Both the position numbers and the translations under genes were made by a program. This document shows, piece by piece, positions 46,801 through 56,821 of a DNA stretch of 64,000 nucleotides. This DNA comes from Nigrospora sphaerica (taxonomy: Eukaryota > Ascomycota > Sordariomycetes > Amphisphaeriales > Apiosporaceae), in contig JAGVVL010000015.1 of the NCBI GenBank assembly GCA_018287875.1, positions 1,612,001-1,676,000 on the forward strand, written 5' to 3'. Position 1 is the stretch's first letter. Each line of letters starts with the position of its first letter. The notes beneath the pieces are model-generated. The model made no database searches and was not told the origin of the DNA. It worked only from the letters and a program-made list of their open reading frames with translations.

Positions 46801-48006
46801 GGGCGTTGTCAGTACAAAAGACGGTAGTTGGACCTATACACACAGCAGTTGCACAAGAACCCGCTTAACACATCCCTCAAAGTAGATCAGCAATAAGTGG
46901 AAGCGCATCAGTGCGCCCGGTCCGACCTGCCTGCAAATTCATCTCAAGTCATCGACAAAATGCAAGGCTCGACGGCGATCTTCAACTTTGAATGCGCCCA
47001 TACCTCCATCATCTGAAGGTCGGTCCATCTTTTTCTACCATGGAATCTCAGTTCGGACGCCGGCTGCCTAGTGCCTGATTCGTTGCAGGGGCGAACGGGG
47101 GTCATGTTCAAACGGCCCCCTGGTTTCAGGTTCTCTTTTCCTCAATGCACCCGGCTCTCATCCTCAGAGCGTGGATCAGTCGGGCGGTGGACGAATCAGA
47201 CGACAGGACGACACTCTAATCTACTGGAGATCACGACATTCTGCAAGGGGGCCCCTGGCCTCGCGTCTCTCGCATCTGTCCCAATCCCGACAGCGCCCCC
47301 ATCACACCCGTGCCGCGGGGGCCCATCACCAAGCCCCGCGACCAAGGCCATGGACAAAATCTCGTGCCGTCCTCGCGAGATCCCGGCAGCCTGGCAGGGT
47401 AGGCCAGTGGCCAGCATGCGATTGGATGACCCCGCGAGGGGGCGCTGTCGTGATTGGCTGGGCGCCTGGTTGACCGATGGACTGCTGGCGGATTTGACCC
47501 TGAGCCCCATCTGCCCCGGCTCCTCGACCTCCCGAGTGCCACCTCGAACGTCGACCTTGGTTGAGCCGCAAGCTAGTTGCTGCCTCCGCCCTTCATTCTC
47601 CCTGCCAAGAGAACGGAAACCGACCCCGGGCCGGCAAGTCTGCTGCGGATGGCTTCCTGTGTCGTGTTGGCCATGGGCGTGGGCAGCTCGGCGCGTACCA
47701 ACCATGTCCGAGAGGAGCCACGCCAGGTGGGCTGCTGTCACTTCGCAGCAGGGTCACGGTGAGGCTGAGTGGATTTAGTTTGGCACCCGTCAGATGCCAA
47801 CGCCGAGATGCCAGGGAGAGGGGGCTACTCGTTGGGCATATATAGGAGGTGGTCCGGTGTGCTGCCCATCTGCTGCTTTACGGCTCTCCATCTGGCCTGG
47901 AAGCTCTGTCAGTTCGAGTATCTGTTATCATTCTTTTCCACCCTGTTTATTCAATTCGTCTGCTGCCCTACATTCTTTCTCACGACATTCGCTGTGCGTA
48001 TTTAAA
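43805..48006. other. 4.2 kb gene-poor region
   Basis: No supportable gene. Several open frames of 100-240 codons occur on both strands but overlap one another, often lack ATG starts and show no family motifs or plausible intron pairs. Around 45240-45700 the sequence is less GC-rich. I find no terminal repeats or transposase-like motifs. The right end contains the promoter of the GPI-protein gene. Confidence 0.5.
47839..47844 (+). promoter_or_regulatory. TATA box of the GPI-protein gene
   Basis: TATATA within GGGCATATATAGG lies 163 bp before the start codon at 48007, followed by a pyrimidine-rich leader, which is a typical fungal promoter layout. Confidence 0.5.
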
Positions 48007-48867
48007 ATGAAGACTTCTTCCTTCCTGTCGTTTTTGGCCCTAGCGGTCACTGCTTCCGCCGAGCCCCCGGCCTCTCAGGCGGACATGAGCGTGATGGGCC
48101 ACCCTATGGCCAGGCATTTCTCCCCCCCTCCCGAACCGCCCAAGCAGGAGGAGCCGCCGTCGGGATATCCCACGAACGAAATGCCCAAGCACGAACAGCC
48201 CAAGCACGAAAAGCCCGACAAGGGGTGCGATAAGCAGGAAACCAAGACGGAAACCAAGACGGTCACCAAGACGGAAGTGAAGCACCAAATCGAGACCAAG
48301 ACCGAAGTCAAGCACCAAATCGAGACCAAGACCGAAGTCAAGCACCAAACCGAGACCGTCACCGAGAAGAAGACGGAGACCAAGACGGTTGTGGTTCACG
48401 GCTCTGCCAGCATGGCGCCTCCCATGACCGTCATCGTCACCAAGACGGGCGAGGTGGTTACCCAGTCGTGTGCCGCGATCACCAAGACTGTCACCATGTC
48501 CGGTTCGGCGATTGTGGCCCCTCCGGCGACCGTGACCGTCACCACGGCCGGGCCGGCACTCGTGGCCCCTCCGGCGCCGCCCACGACCGTGACCGTCACC
48601 ATGCCGGGCCAGGCCGTCACGACGACCGTCACCGACTGCACCGTCACGGCCGGCGTGCCGCTCCTGACGACCAGCTCGGCCGTGATCTCGACGCCGCCGC
48701 CCATCCTTACGCCGCCGCCGTTCCCCACGGGCCGCAGCAACACGACGATTCCGGGCAGCACGGGCATCACGCCCACCAACCTGCCCGTCGTCACGGCCGG
48801 CGCCGTCCCCCAGGCCGTGGCCCCCATGGGCGTCGTTGCCGGCATTGTCGCCGCCCTCCTGTTCTAG
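48007..48867 (+). CDS. Secreted, probably GPI-anchored Thr/Pro-rich repeat protein
   Basis: Intronless gene of 286 residues. Residues 1-18 form a signal peptide (MKTSSFLSFLALAVTASA). A Pro/Glu/Lys-rich segment follows, then a charged repeat block of TKTEVKHQIE decapeptides (about residues 87-116). After this lies a long Thr/Val/Pro-rich region (VTVTTAGPALVAPPAP and similar), expected to be heavily O-mannosylated. The C-terminus is a hydrophobic tail without charges (GVVAGIVAALLF) preceded by small residues, which fits GPI addition. It is therefore likely a cell-wall or plasma-membrane surface protein. I know of no function; it contains only two cysteines in the mature central region and no catalytic domain. 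The ATG follows AAA, a good fungal context. Confidence 0.8.
   Translation: MKTSSFLSFLALAVTASAEPPASQADMSVMGHPMARHFSPPPEPPKQEEPPSGYPTNEMPKHEQPKHEKPDKGCDKQETKTETKTVTKTEVKHQIETKTEVKHQIETKTEVKHQTETVTEKKTETKTVVVHGSASMAPPMTVIVTKTGEVVTQSCAAITKTVTMSGSAIVAPPATVTVTTAGPALVAPPAPPTTVTVTMPGQAVTTTVTDCTVTAGVPLLTTSSAVISTPPPILTPPPFPTGRSNTTIPGSTGITPTNLPVVTAGAVPQAVAPMGVVAGIVAALLF
48265..48354 (+). repeat. 30 bp tandem repeat, three units
   Basis: Three 30 bp units (48265-48294, 48295-48324, 48325-48354) encode TKTEVKHQIE twice and then TKTEVKHQTE. The last two differ at one base, which points to recent duplication inside the coding region. Degenerate TET/TKT words extend on both sides. Confidence 0.9.
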
Positions 48868-50258
48868 AATACGGCGGATCCGTACTCGTTTCGGCGAGCT
48901 TTCCTTAGGCTTGGGCTGGCATGGTATAGAGGCAGGCAGGAGGACCGCACGTGCCCCGCCTTAGAAGTGGTTTGGAGTTAATTATGCGCGGCGGGATCCT
49001 CCGCACTGGCGTGCCCGCGGCTGGATCCGCCGCAAACAAGGAGTTGTAATGTTTTTTTTTTCTTTACCTGATGATATCCCCCACGCGCTGCGGCCGTGAA
49101 AGTCAGCGAAGAGCTGGCCATATTGAAGTGGCGCCGCGCAGATCTTCCGCAACGAATGAATGTGAATGATGAAAAGCCCCGCGCCATCTTGGTACGTCCG
49201 TGAGATGCCGCGTACTCTTCGGAAATGGGTAGGTGGTGCGTGGATGGGCTGGGGCTGTGCCCAAGTGTGCTGGAATTGAGCAAGTGCCCAATCCCGAGGC
49301 CCAATTCAGCCAGCCATTTGAATGAAGTCCGTCATGGTCTCGCCAACACTCAACCCTTGAGTAAGTAGGTACCCATACGAGGGATGATTGGCCGCTTTAC
49401 GTGCTCAATCAATGCCCATTCAGTCAGCCAAGGCGTCTCGGGAATGTACCGGAGACCCTCTCTTGCCTGCGCTACGAACCGGCCATATGGAGGGTCACCC
49501 TTCTACGTCCCACGATTGTGCCGCCGCGTAGAGGTCAGCTTGGGGTAGCCACAGTTGCCTAGTGCAAGCCACCCGTCTAGTCAAAGAGACACTGGTCAAA
49601 GCTGAGCGACGAGGGAAATGCCCAGGCTGAGGAATGGCAAGCAACAATTGGAGGAACGCGGCAGGGGGGCTGGTTGTGAGCAGCACTCGAACAGACCGGG
49701 ACAGGGCGCCGGCTGCCGGCGGCAGGCACCATCCCTGAAGGGAGGTCCGGGTAAAAGTGAGAACACTACTAGTTTGCCCACCTATACGAGGGCACCATCG
49801 CGAACATGGTGGTGGCACGTGGGCTACCCGTGCTTCGGCGCGGGCCAATGAGCGGCTGCCGGCATAGATGCATTCCCATTGCTACCTGGCCGCTGCGAAG
49901 ACGAAAGAGAGAAAAGACGATTTGTGCTTGTCCTGCTCGGCGGGGCGGGAAAGTATCGACTTGGCACTTCTGGGAGATTGGGAAATCAAGTTTGAGCACG
50001 CCTCCTTCCCGGCCGAGGGGGGGTCCCGAGCTGATTCGTTGGCAACCGATACGAGACACGGTCCCCGTGGCTCGGGGACCGAAGCGATCCTGAACATGAC
50101 TGACTTCTTGGGCAAAGCGCAATCTTCCTACTCGCTACGTTACGAAGTACATACACGAGGCCCCTGCAGACGACGGCCCGTCCAAAGGCCACGCCAGACT
50201 CGGCGGGTGCATCCACGTCTCCCGCGGGAGTCGTTCCGGCCGTCTCCGGGCCCGCTGC
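48868..50258. other. Intergenic region between two secreted-protein genes
   Basis: This 1.4 kb separates two converging genes and should carry both 3' UTRs. The T-run at about 49050-49065 is the most obvious low-complexity feature. No gene can be supported. Confidence 0.55.
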
Positions 50259-50849
50259 CTAGGCGGCCATGCTGGTGGAGACGGGGCAGGGGGGGGGCGT
50301 GTAGAAGGGCTTGGGGGAACAGGCCGGATAGCACCTGTCGACAGGGTTAGCGAGGACGGTCCCCAAAGAGTGTCTAGGCGCGCGGGGGGCGGCCACTCAC
50401 CCGCCAAAGGTAATGGTGGTGGCGGGGCAAGTCCGGTAGGACGTGGCGCACGAGGTCTTGCCGCCGCAGGGCAAGCTCGAGCCGGGCGGCGAGTGGGCGG
50501 GATACGGCGCGGGCGTCGTGGCGGGGGGCACGGCGGTGGCGTAAGGGACGCCGGGCACCGAGGAGGAGGCCGTGGGGCTCGAGCAGGGGCGCTGGGAGCG
50601 CGTCGAGGTGACGAACACCGGGGGGCTGCTCGTGCTGGTCGTGCTGCCGGTCCTGGAGCTGGGGCACGGCGGCGGAGTGAAGGTCGGCCAGGGCGTGCAG
50701 TCGGGGAAGCAGCCGCCGTACCAGATGCCGCACTCGTTGATGTAGTCGGCGCAGACGGTGCGCGTTTGGCAGGGGTCGGGCGTCGTCGTCGTGAAGGCCG
50801 CGCTGGCGGCCGCGGCCAGGGCCATCACGGCGGCGGTGCTTCTGTACAT
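50259..50849 (-). CDS. Small secreted cysteine-rich protein with duplicated six-Cys module
   Basis: Exons 50849-50401 and 50334-50259 encode 174 residues. A signal peptide covers about residues 1-18 (MYRSTAAVMALAAAASAA). The mature protein has two cysteine modules. Module 1 has Cys at 27, 33, 40, 47, 51 and 62. Module 2 has Cys at 128, 134, 141, 151, 155 and 166. Both end in a GGCxPxC...PPPCP pattern. A Ser/Thr/Pro-rich linker with one extra Cys joins them. The 66 nt intron (GTGAGT...ACAG, branch GCTAAC) lies inside module 2; without it the second GGC motif would be lost, which supports the junction. A TATA box is 116 bp upstream. Small, secreted and cysteine-rich proteins of this kind include effector candidates and cell-wall-associated proteins; no homologue is recalled and no function is claimed. 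Confidence 0.75.
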
Positions 50850-50964
50850 GACGGCGGTATCCGGGGTCCCGGGGGAACCAACGACACAGGGCGAGCGGCG
50901 GAAGAGGGAAGGGCGAACTTGGCTGGGGAGGGCCGGCACGCCTGGGCCAAGCGACACCGGGGGG

Positions 50965-50972
50965 TTCTTATA
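50965..50972 (-). promoter_or_regulatory. TATA box of the cysteine-rich protein gene
   Basis: The complement reads TATAAGAA, 116 bp before the start codon at 50849, in otherwise GC-rich sequence. Confidence 0.5.
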
Positions 50973-52234
50973 GACAACCGTCTCTCGCGCGACTGGCATC
51001 ATCCACGACAAGCAATACGAGCATGGGGCTTGGCGTGACGACAGATCCGCCGTGACCGGCGCCGGCCGTCGCTCAAGGCCCCGTTGAGGCTACACTAGTT
51101 TTCACAGCTGGTGGAAAAGCCCCATGGGGGGAACGGCGGTCCAAGCCGTGCGTGGCGCCACTTTGTCTCCTCAACAACCGACACGAGAGAGGCCGGCTGA
51201 AATGGTGAGTTCAGGCGCGGTCCCCCCCAAAAACATACGACAGCGCCGCGGAACGAGGGGAACCGAACGCGCTCCGACGCGAGCCAGGCCCGACTCGAAG
51301 ACATGGAGGCTGGGGACATGCCACCCACCCCCAGGGCGGGCGGGCGGTGAGGTTCTGTCTCTGTAGTAGCCGATCAGCTTTACCGCCCGCTCCGAGACCA
51401 GCAGTCGCCTCCGAACGGCAGCGCGCCAAGCCGTATGGTGCCAACCTTGGGGCGGACGTGCCATCATAGGATCCCAACCATCTCCAGCTTCTTCAACGGC
51501 CGTCCCCCGCCTCCCGCGCTTCTTTAGCCTCCAAGCCACCCTGGCTTGGCATGGGTCTGGGGAAGACGCCGAGGGAAAGCTGGGGCGCCCGGGTTTGGAG
51601 TAATTAATTGCCATATATGTACACACACACATATATGCCTACTATAGGACTGGTTAGCGGGCACCAATGCGGGGGTGGGCAGATCGGGAGCAGGGGGCCG
51701 CCGGTTGTTCAGCTTTGCCCTCCGTCCCGTCCCATCTAATAATAGCCTGCAGCTCCTACTGGTGGTATTTTTTTGCGTCTACCCAGCACCTGAATCCGTG
51801 ATGCAGAGTGCGGCATCTGCTGTGTAAGTCGGTAGGATCGGACGACTCGGTTGTCTCATCCAGCACAGGACAGGAAGCTTGGAAACTCCGTGCACGATGC
51901 CGTCCGTCCGTCCGTCCCTACTCCCCCATCACCGTCCAGCGTCGCGTAAGGCGCCATGCAATACCGAAACTCAAGAACAGGCCCGACCAGCCTCCAACCT
52001 GTAGCGCCTGCATTTACCGTAGGTATACCGTCGCCAAGAAAATCGCCACTTCAGTGCACTCGCGATAGGTACTTAGCCTCCGGCACGTCGTCCCATCTCT
52101 TTGGAACCTAGCTGCAGAGGCAAACATACCAATCTCAATTACTCTAAAGCTTCTACCGATCTGGGAAGCTCGCCGTCCAGTCCGTGCAATCAGAAGCGGC
52201 AGCCTCACACCCTGAGGGGGGATGGGAGCGAAAC
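50973..52234. other. Intergenic region between cysteine-rich gene and tRNA-Glu
   Basis: No gene seen. A CA-dinucleotide core flanked by 9 bp inverted ATATAT-type arms lies at 51612-51637 (arms 51612-51620 and 51629-51637). A short tandem of CCGT occurs near 51900. The 96 open codons antisense to 51171-51632 lack any motif. Confidence 0.55.
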
Positions 52235-52239
52235 AAAAA
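52235..52239 (-). terminator. RNA polymerase III terminator of tRNA-Glu
   Basis: On the complement, a run of five T begins 9 nt after the end of the tRNA, the standard Pol III stop signal. Confidence 0.75.
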
Positions 52240-52247
52240 GAGATAGT

Positions 52248-52334
52248 CTCCGATGCGGGGAATCGAACCCCGAGCTTGACGGATGGATGCTTTCCAATGA
52301 GAGCGTCAAATGTTAGCCATTACACCACATCGGA
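52248..52334 (-). tRNA. tRNA-Glu (CTC) with a 15 nt intron
   Basis: The acceptor stem pairs TCCGATG with CATCGGA (7 bp), with G as discriminator. The D arm contains GTGTAATGGCTA, and the T arm is CGGGG-TTCGATT-CCCCG with a perfect 5 bp stem. The anticodon stem pairs TGACG with CGTCA. The loop reads C-T-CTC-A, then a 15 nt insert (TTGGAAAGCATCCAT), then C, placing the intron after position 37, where nuclear tRNA introns lie. The anticodon CTC reads GAG codons. The mature RNA is 72 nt before CCA addition. It decodes a codon favoured in this GC-rich genome. The closest alternative, that this is a pseudogene, is unlikely because all stems pair. Confidence 0.95.
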
Positions 52335-55300
52335 TCTTGTGATTGGTGGATGAAAGACACGTCGTTATAATCTCTCATATATTGAATCTGCTCATGAAGT
52401 GAGCTGAATGGTGAGCGTCGAGTATCGGGTGGGGCGGACAGTGTTGGTGTCAACTCCCCTTCAGCAGAATGGTCGGCCTCGAGATGCTCCCTACTAGATG
52501 TAAGTAGTGCGGTCGGATAACGGTGTGAAAAGGTCGGAATATGGTATTCAGACAGGGAGGCTAAAGGTAGCCAATAGCAGAAGCCTACTTTCCGAACCTT
52601 GTAGCGGGCTGTAGTGACTTTAGGTTCTGATCTCTGTCTTTTGTTGGAATCCGGCCGGCTAGTCGTGGCAAGTTGGATTGGGGGAGCACGACATGTAGGG
52701 GAAGCCGATGTCTCGGCCTCTTACACCAAACGCTCAGTACTTCTATACGCGAGGTACACGTCATCTGGACTGTTTTCATAAGGAAAACGCGCTACCGTTA
52801 GCAGTGACTTGTTTGGGAGCGCCGCGTAAGTCATTCGTATGGATTGCCACGATCATGCTTGTTCAGACACGTCTTATATATCTCGGGCTATTCATCGGCG
52901 TAGCATCTTGCATACTGCCAGTACCCGTCTACGCACCCTACCTTGTTTAGTACCCTGGATACACAGTAAAACAGCTGCCCAGAAACGGGCTATTGGAGGA
53001 GCCTACAGACAACGGCCAGTACGACATAACATGACATCATGAGATCATACCATACTAGGAGCCTCCTCCCGGCAAACCCCGGTGCCCCAGAAAAGGCCTA
53101 AGGGCCATCGTCCTCTTTTCCACTAGGAATGGGACATGACGGCTTTTGTTTCTCTTTCCCATCCAAGCGTCCTTGCTTTTCCTTTGTGCCACTGGCTCTA
53201 GGATCGATAACGCGCCGGATTGGGGATCGTGAGGGAAAGGCAACATGAGGCCAGAGAGGAGGGCGTGCCGTCGCCATCTGGGCTCCTTGTCCTTCTAACA
53301 GAGTACACCCGTCCCAAGCGCACAATCCTGGCCCACAACACATCCCCTACTTGGCCCTGTCCGACTCTCCGCCCAGAATGTGCCCATTCAAACCGAGGCC
53401 GGCTAGGCATGTGTAGCAGGAGACGCACCGCCAGCTCTTGTGCGATGGTTGTCGGAAGCGTCGTAGGCTCGCAAAGGTTGCGGCTGAATGACCCTGATGG
53501 GGTGACTACAAAGTGCGTGCTCCTTCAGGTTTTATCTTTCAGGAGGAGAATTTCGTCCTCGGTACGTGACAAGTGGGGGACTTAAATGCGGCCCGAGCGA
53601 GCGAGCGCTTGCCCAGGGGTCGTGAAATGGCCTCTCCCGTGTGCGGTTGCGGTGCTCCAATGCAAGAATGATGGCAAGCCACACAGTCAAACCGAGCTCG
53701 ACAGCTCCTCCGGGTCTGGCAACCCGAATGGGTTCCGACAGCATCCAAACAACACCCAGATTTGGAGTATTTTGAGACATAAGGACGCGGACAGCCAGTG
53801 TCCCCGGGAATTTTGGGGCCGGGGTTCCTTCATGTAAAGAGCGCTTCCTATGGTCTAGTACAGGTTGGCCATGACAAAATTCACGTGTTCCCATACGGCA
53901 GCGAGAAATAGATTGTGTGGCCGAAGGTCGGAACCAACAACAAAGCCAAGGGGTACATACTCGTTGTCTGGAGCTGCTGTGCCTTATCATGTAAACGATG
54001 GGTAAAGTCACAGCTTCGCGAACGCGTTTCCAGGGCGCAGTTGGAGGAACTGGGTACTTTAACCAAGTGAGTACTTCGTATTTAGGTTGGTGCTAAGTAA
54101 GAGCTTGAGTGGTCCCCGTACTTCCTGAGAACAGAAAACGCCTTGCTGATAATAGTGTGTTTGGTAGTATCTTCTTAGAAGCCCATCATGGACGCGGACC
54201 TGAAGGGGCAACTTGGTGCCATGAACAACCCAAACGTATAGAGTCATTGTTTGCTATCCTCTGTTCCGGATAAACTGTTCGTTCTCAGCTCGACTGCTAT
54301 GGCATTCGCAGAAGTCCCGCGGTAGCTCGCGCAGAGCAGGCTTGGTTCCAAACTAGGTCGGTACACGGGCCGTTCGACAGAACTGAGCTGGATATCAGCT
54401 GAAAAGCATGGAGAGTTCGACGCCGGCCGCTGAAGGATTCGGGTGCTTGCAGTTGGCTGTTTAGTCTCTGGACAGCAGCAGGCAACCAAGCTTCAGGTAC
54501 TTAAATATTGTAGGACCTACTTGAACGATCCACTGCGCAGAAGAAATATAGTGTTGGCCATGTACTCCACGTGGTGTGTTTCGAGGCATTGTATCCATCT
54601 GCTATATGAGCAGAAGGGAACCGCCAGGGTCCATAAGAAGGGCGATGGCACCAGGGGCCGTGAAATGGGGCTCGGTATTCATTGTTCTCTCCTCTGGCCA
54701 ACCCAGCCTTTTCGGGTCTCTTGTTGATCTCGGGCGGGATAACCGAGCCCGTCGATACCCTTTCCGGCAGCTCCCTTTCGACCAAAGCAGGAACTCGCGA
54801 AGCCAGGAAAGGCATGATGCAAAGTTGACTAGCTGGCCCCGGGTATGCATGCAGCCTTGGTTTTGTACTACCGGCTTGACTCTTTGTAAACCTAGGCAGA
54901 GGGGAGAGGGGTTATGGTCCCGACGGCTATGATGCCGGGTCCCCCCGGCTCAAGTTCCTTGCCCGGCGTTTTCCAGGACTCAGGCGTTGGTTGCCAGGGC
55001 TATGGCACAACAAAAGTGCTTCAACGCTGCGAGCGAGTCGGAGAATCCTAAAGTCTGCACAGGTCCCGCCCTATTGGAGGCCTGTGGGTGCAACGCTGGA
55101 AGAGCCCGGTGTCCGGAGAATACCATTGTACCACTGACATGTTCTTCCGAATATTGTGTAGCTAACCTTGAGTCGGAGGAATGCGTTTCTATCGCCAGGC
55201 AGCGGCTTGATAGCCACCGCCGTCATCCGACGGTGCGCGGAAGCCAGGAGACAAGGCATTGCCGTGGGGAGCACCCCTAGGCGAGAGGCAAATTATACCG

Positions 55301-56188
55301 AGATGAGCGGACGAGCTGAGGCGGTCTTTTGCCCTCGCCACTCTTGGCCAGCCTTTCCCATGGTCATCGTAGCCCACGTGTGGTCCCATCATAGCCCAGA
55401 CGTGCGACCGTGCGGGCTTCTCATGCTGTCGCGGGAAGGCTGCATGAGATGACGGCGGACCGAATGCCCCCCTTGGTGACCGAGCCCACCATTATTTTTT
55501 CTTCTGTCGGCGTCGATCACGAGGGAGGAGGCGGGATGCCACGCTACGAGACGCCCAAGAACCGGTAGTCTGGATGGGTTTGGAAGCATTCGCCGAGGGA
55601 CCCTTGTCCTTGAATAACACAACCATGAACAGAGCCCGTCGCAGACCGAAGGGCCGTCGGAAGCTCATTCTGCTCCGCCTACGGCGATTCGCGCCTCGCC
55701 ACTCAAGTCGAGTCCTCTGCCCGTTGCCTTTTTTTTCTTTGCTTCCTGCGCCCCAAGGGGCGTCGGTGTCGTTCCTTCAGGGAAGATGCTGTACTGAGGT
55801 AAAGGTCTGATGGTAGAGCCCCTGCCTTCCCTGATTCATGGGCAGCGCTTGCGCCGCCAGGCCGACCCGGCCACTTTTCTCTTCTTTCCCTTTTCAGAAT
55901 TCCTTGATTTAACTCGCCCGGCACGCGGCGAGGTGCATAGAACTAGAAGATGGTTCGCGTTCCTCTTTCTCGGTTTCCTCAGCGTGGGCGAGCACGTTGC
56001 GTGACCGAGGGACCGGATCGCGGTCGTTCTACCGGCGGACCCGCCGCAGGAACTATGCCCATCTCAGGCAGCATATAATCTCAGCCCTTCCGAATCCACA
56101 CGCTGCGGGTGGGGGTGGACGTTCGCGACCGTGTGGGAGGTGGAGCATCTCCGGGGAGGATCGACCGAACAGCATCGTCCGGTCCACC
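52335..56188. other. Gene-poor region between tRNA-Glu and phosphate symporter
   Basis: About 3.9 kb without a supportable gene. Composition in 52340-54700 looks less GC-rich than in the genes. I find no transposase, reverse-transcriptase or terminal-repeat signature. The most protein-like stretch is a plus-strand frame at 55002-55280 with eight closely spaced Cys, but it has no signal peptide or convincing splice partner. The right part belongs to the promoter of the phosphate symporter. Confidence 0.5.
55375..55380. promoter_or_regulatory. Distal CACGTG E-box upstream of the phosphate symporter
   Basis: CACGTG is the core site of the bHLH phosphate regulators (Pho4 in yeast, NUC-1 in Neurospora). 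This copy lies 1.4 kb before the symporter start, so its relevance is doubtful by itself; the palindrome also occurs elsewhere in this GC-rich window. Confidence 0.25.
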
Positions 56189-56194
56189 CACGTG
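56189..56194. promoter_or_regulatory. CACGTG E-box upstream of the phosphate symporter
   Basis: A CACGTG palindrome (in CACCCACGTGTAAG) lies 633 bp before the symporter start. Known family biology: phosphate-starvation bHLH factors activate PHO89/pho-4 genes through this core. That it acts here is inference. Confidence 0.4.
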
Positions 56195-56693
56195 TAAGGC
56201 ACGCCGACTCTGATAGGACGTCGTTTAACTCCCAGCCAAGTTCCGCCAAGAGCCTCAACTCGACCCCGACGACCAATGGCAGCGCCTTCGACACGAGCAC
56301 GATCTCAAACCCGGCCGTCTATTTGGCTGGCTACTTGCACGCCGCCAAGCTGTCGACGGCCTGCCCAGCCGTCGCCAAGGAGCTGATAGGAAGCCTCAAT
56401 CGCCATCCCATCCCAGCCCGCCACCCGCAAAGCGTACCAGCCCGGCACGCTAGATCGTATCCAGAGGTTTGTTCCGTGGGCACTTGGCTTTTGCGACAAG
56501 CTTACGACGAATCCTTAGCTTTCCTGGGCATCCCGGGCCGTTTGGAAGGTTGGCAGGGTCTCCGTGCCCCTGCCGTCTCGTCCCAACCCACGCCAGTCCG
56601 ACGGGGCGAGCCAGGGCGTCCTGGTCGAGGCCTCGGTGACCCAGGAAGGATAATGGGAGCGCCGCACGCGCCATGAGCAGGCATCAGGCGGAA

Positions 56694-56699
56694 TATAAA
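56694..56699 (+). promoter_or_regulatory. TATA box of the phosphate symporter gene
   Basis: TATAAA in GGAATATAAACG lies 128 bp before the start codon at 56822, matching the TATA-dependent, inducible promoters usual for phosphate-starvation genes. Confidence 0.6.
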
Positions 56700-56821
56700 C
56701 GACCCAAGGCCTGCTCCGGCATCGTGGAAAGTTTTTGTGTTCTGCGTCCGCTGCGTCCGCTGCCTCCAGGAACCACCAGTCAGCACTATCGACAGAGAGC
56801 CCCTGCTCGCCCGCCGTCAAG

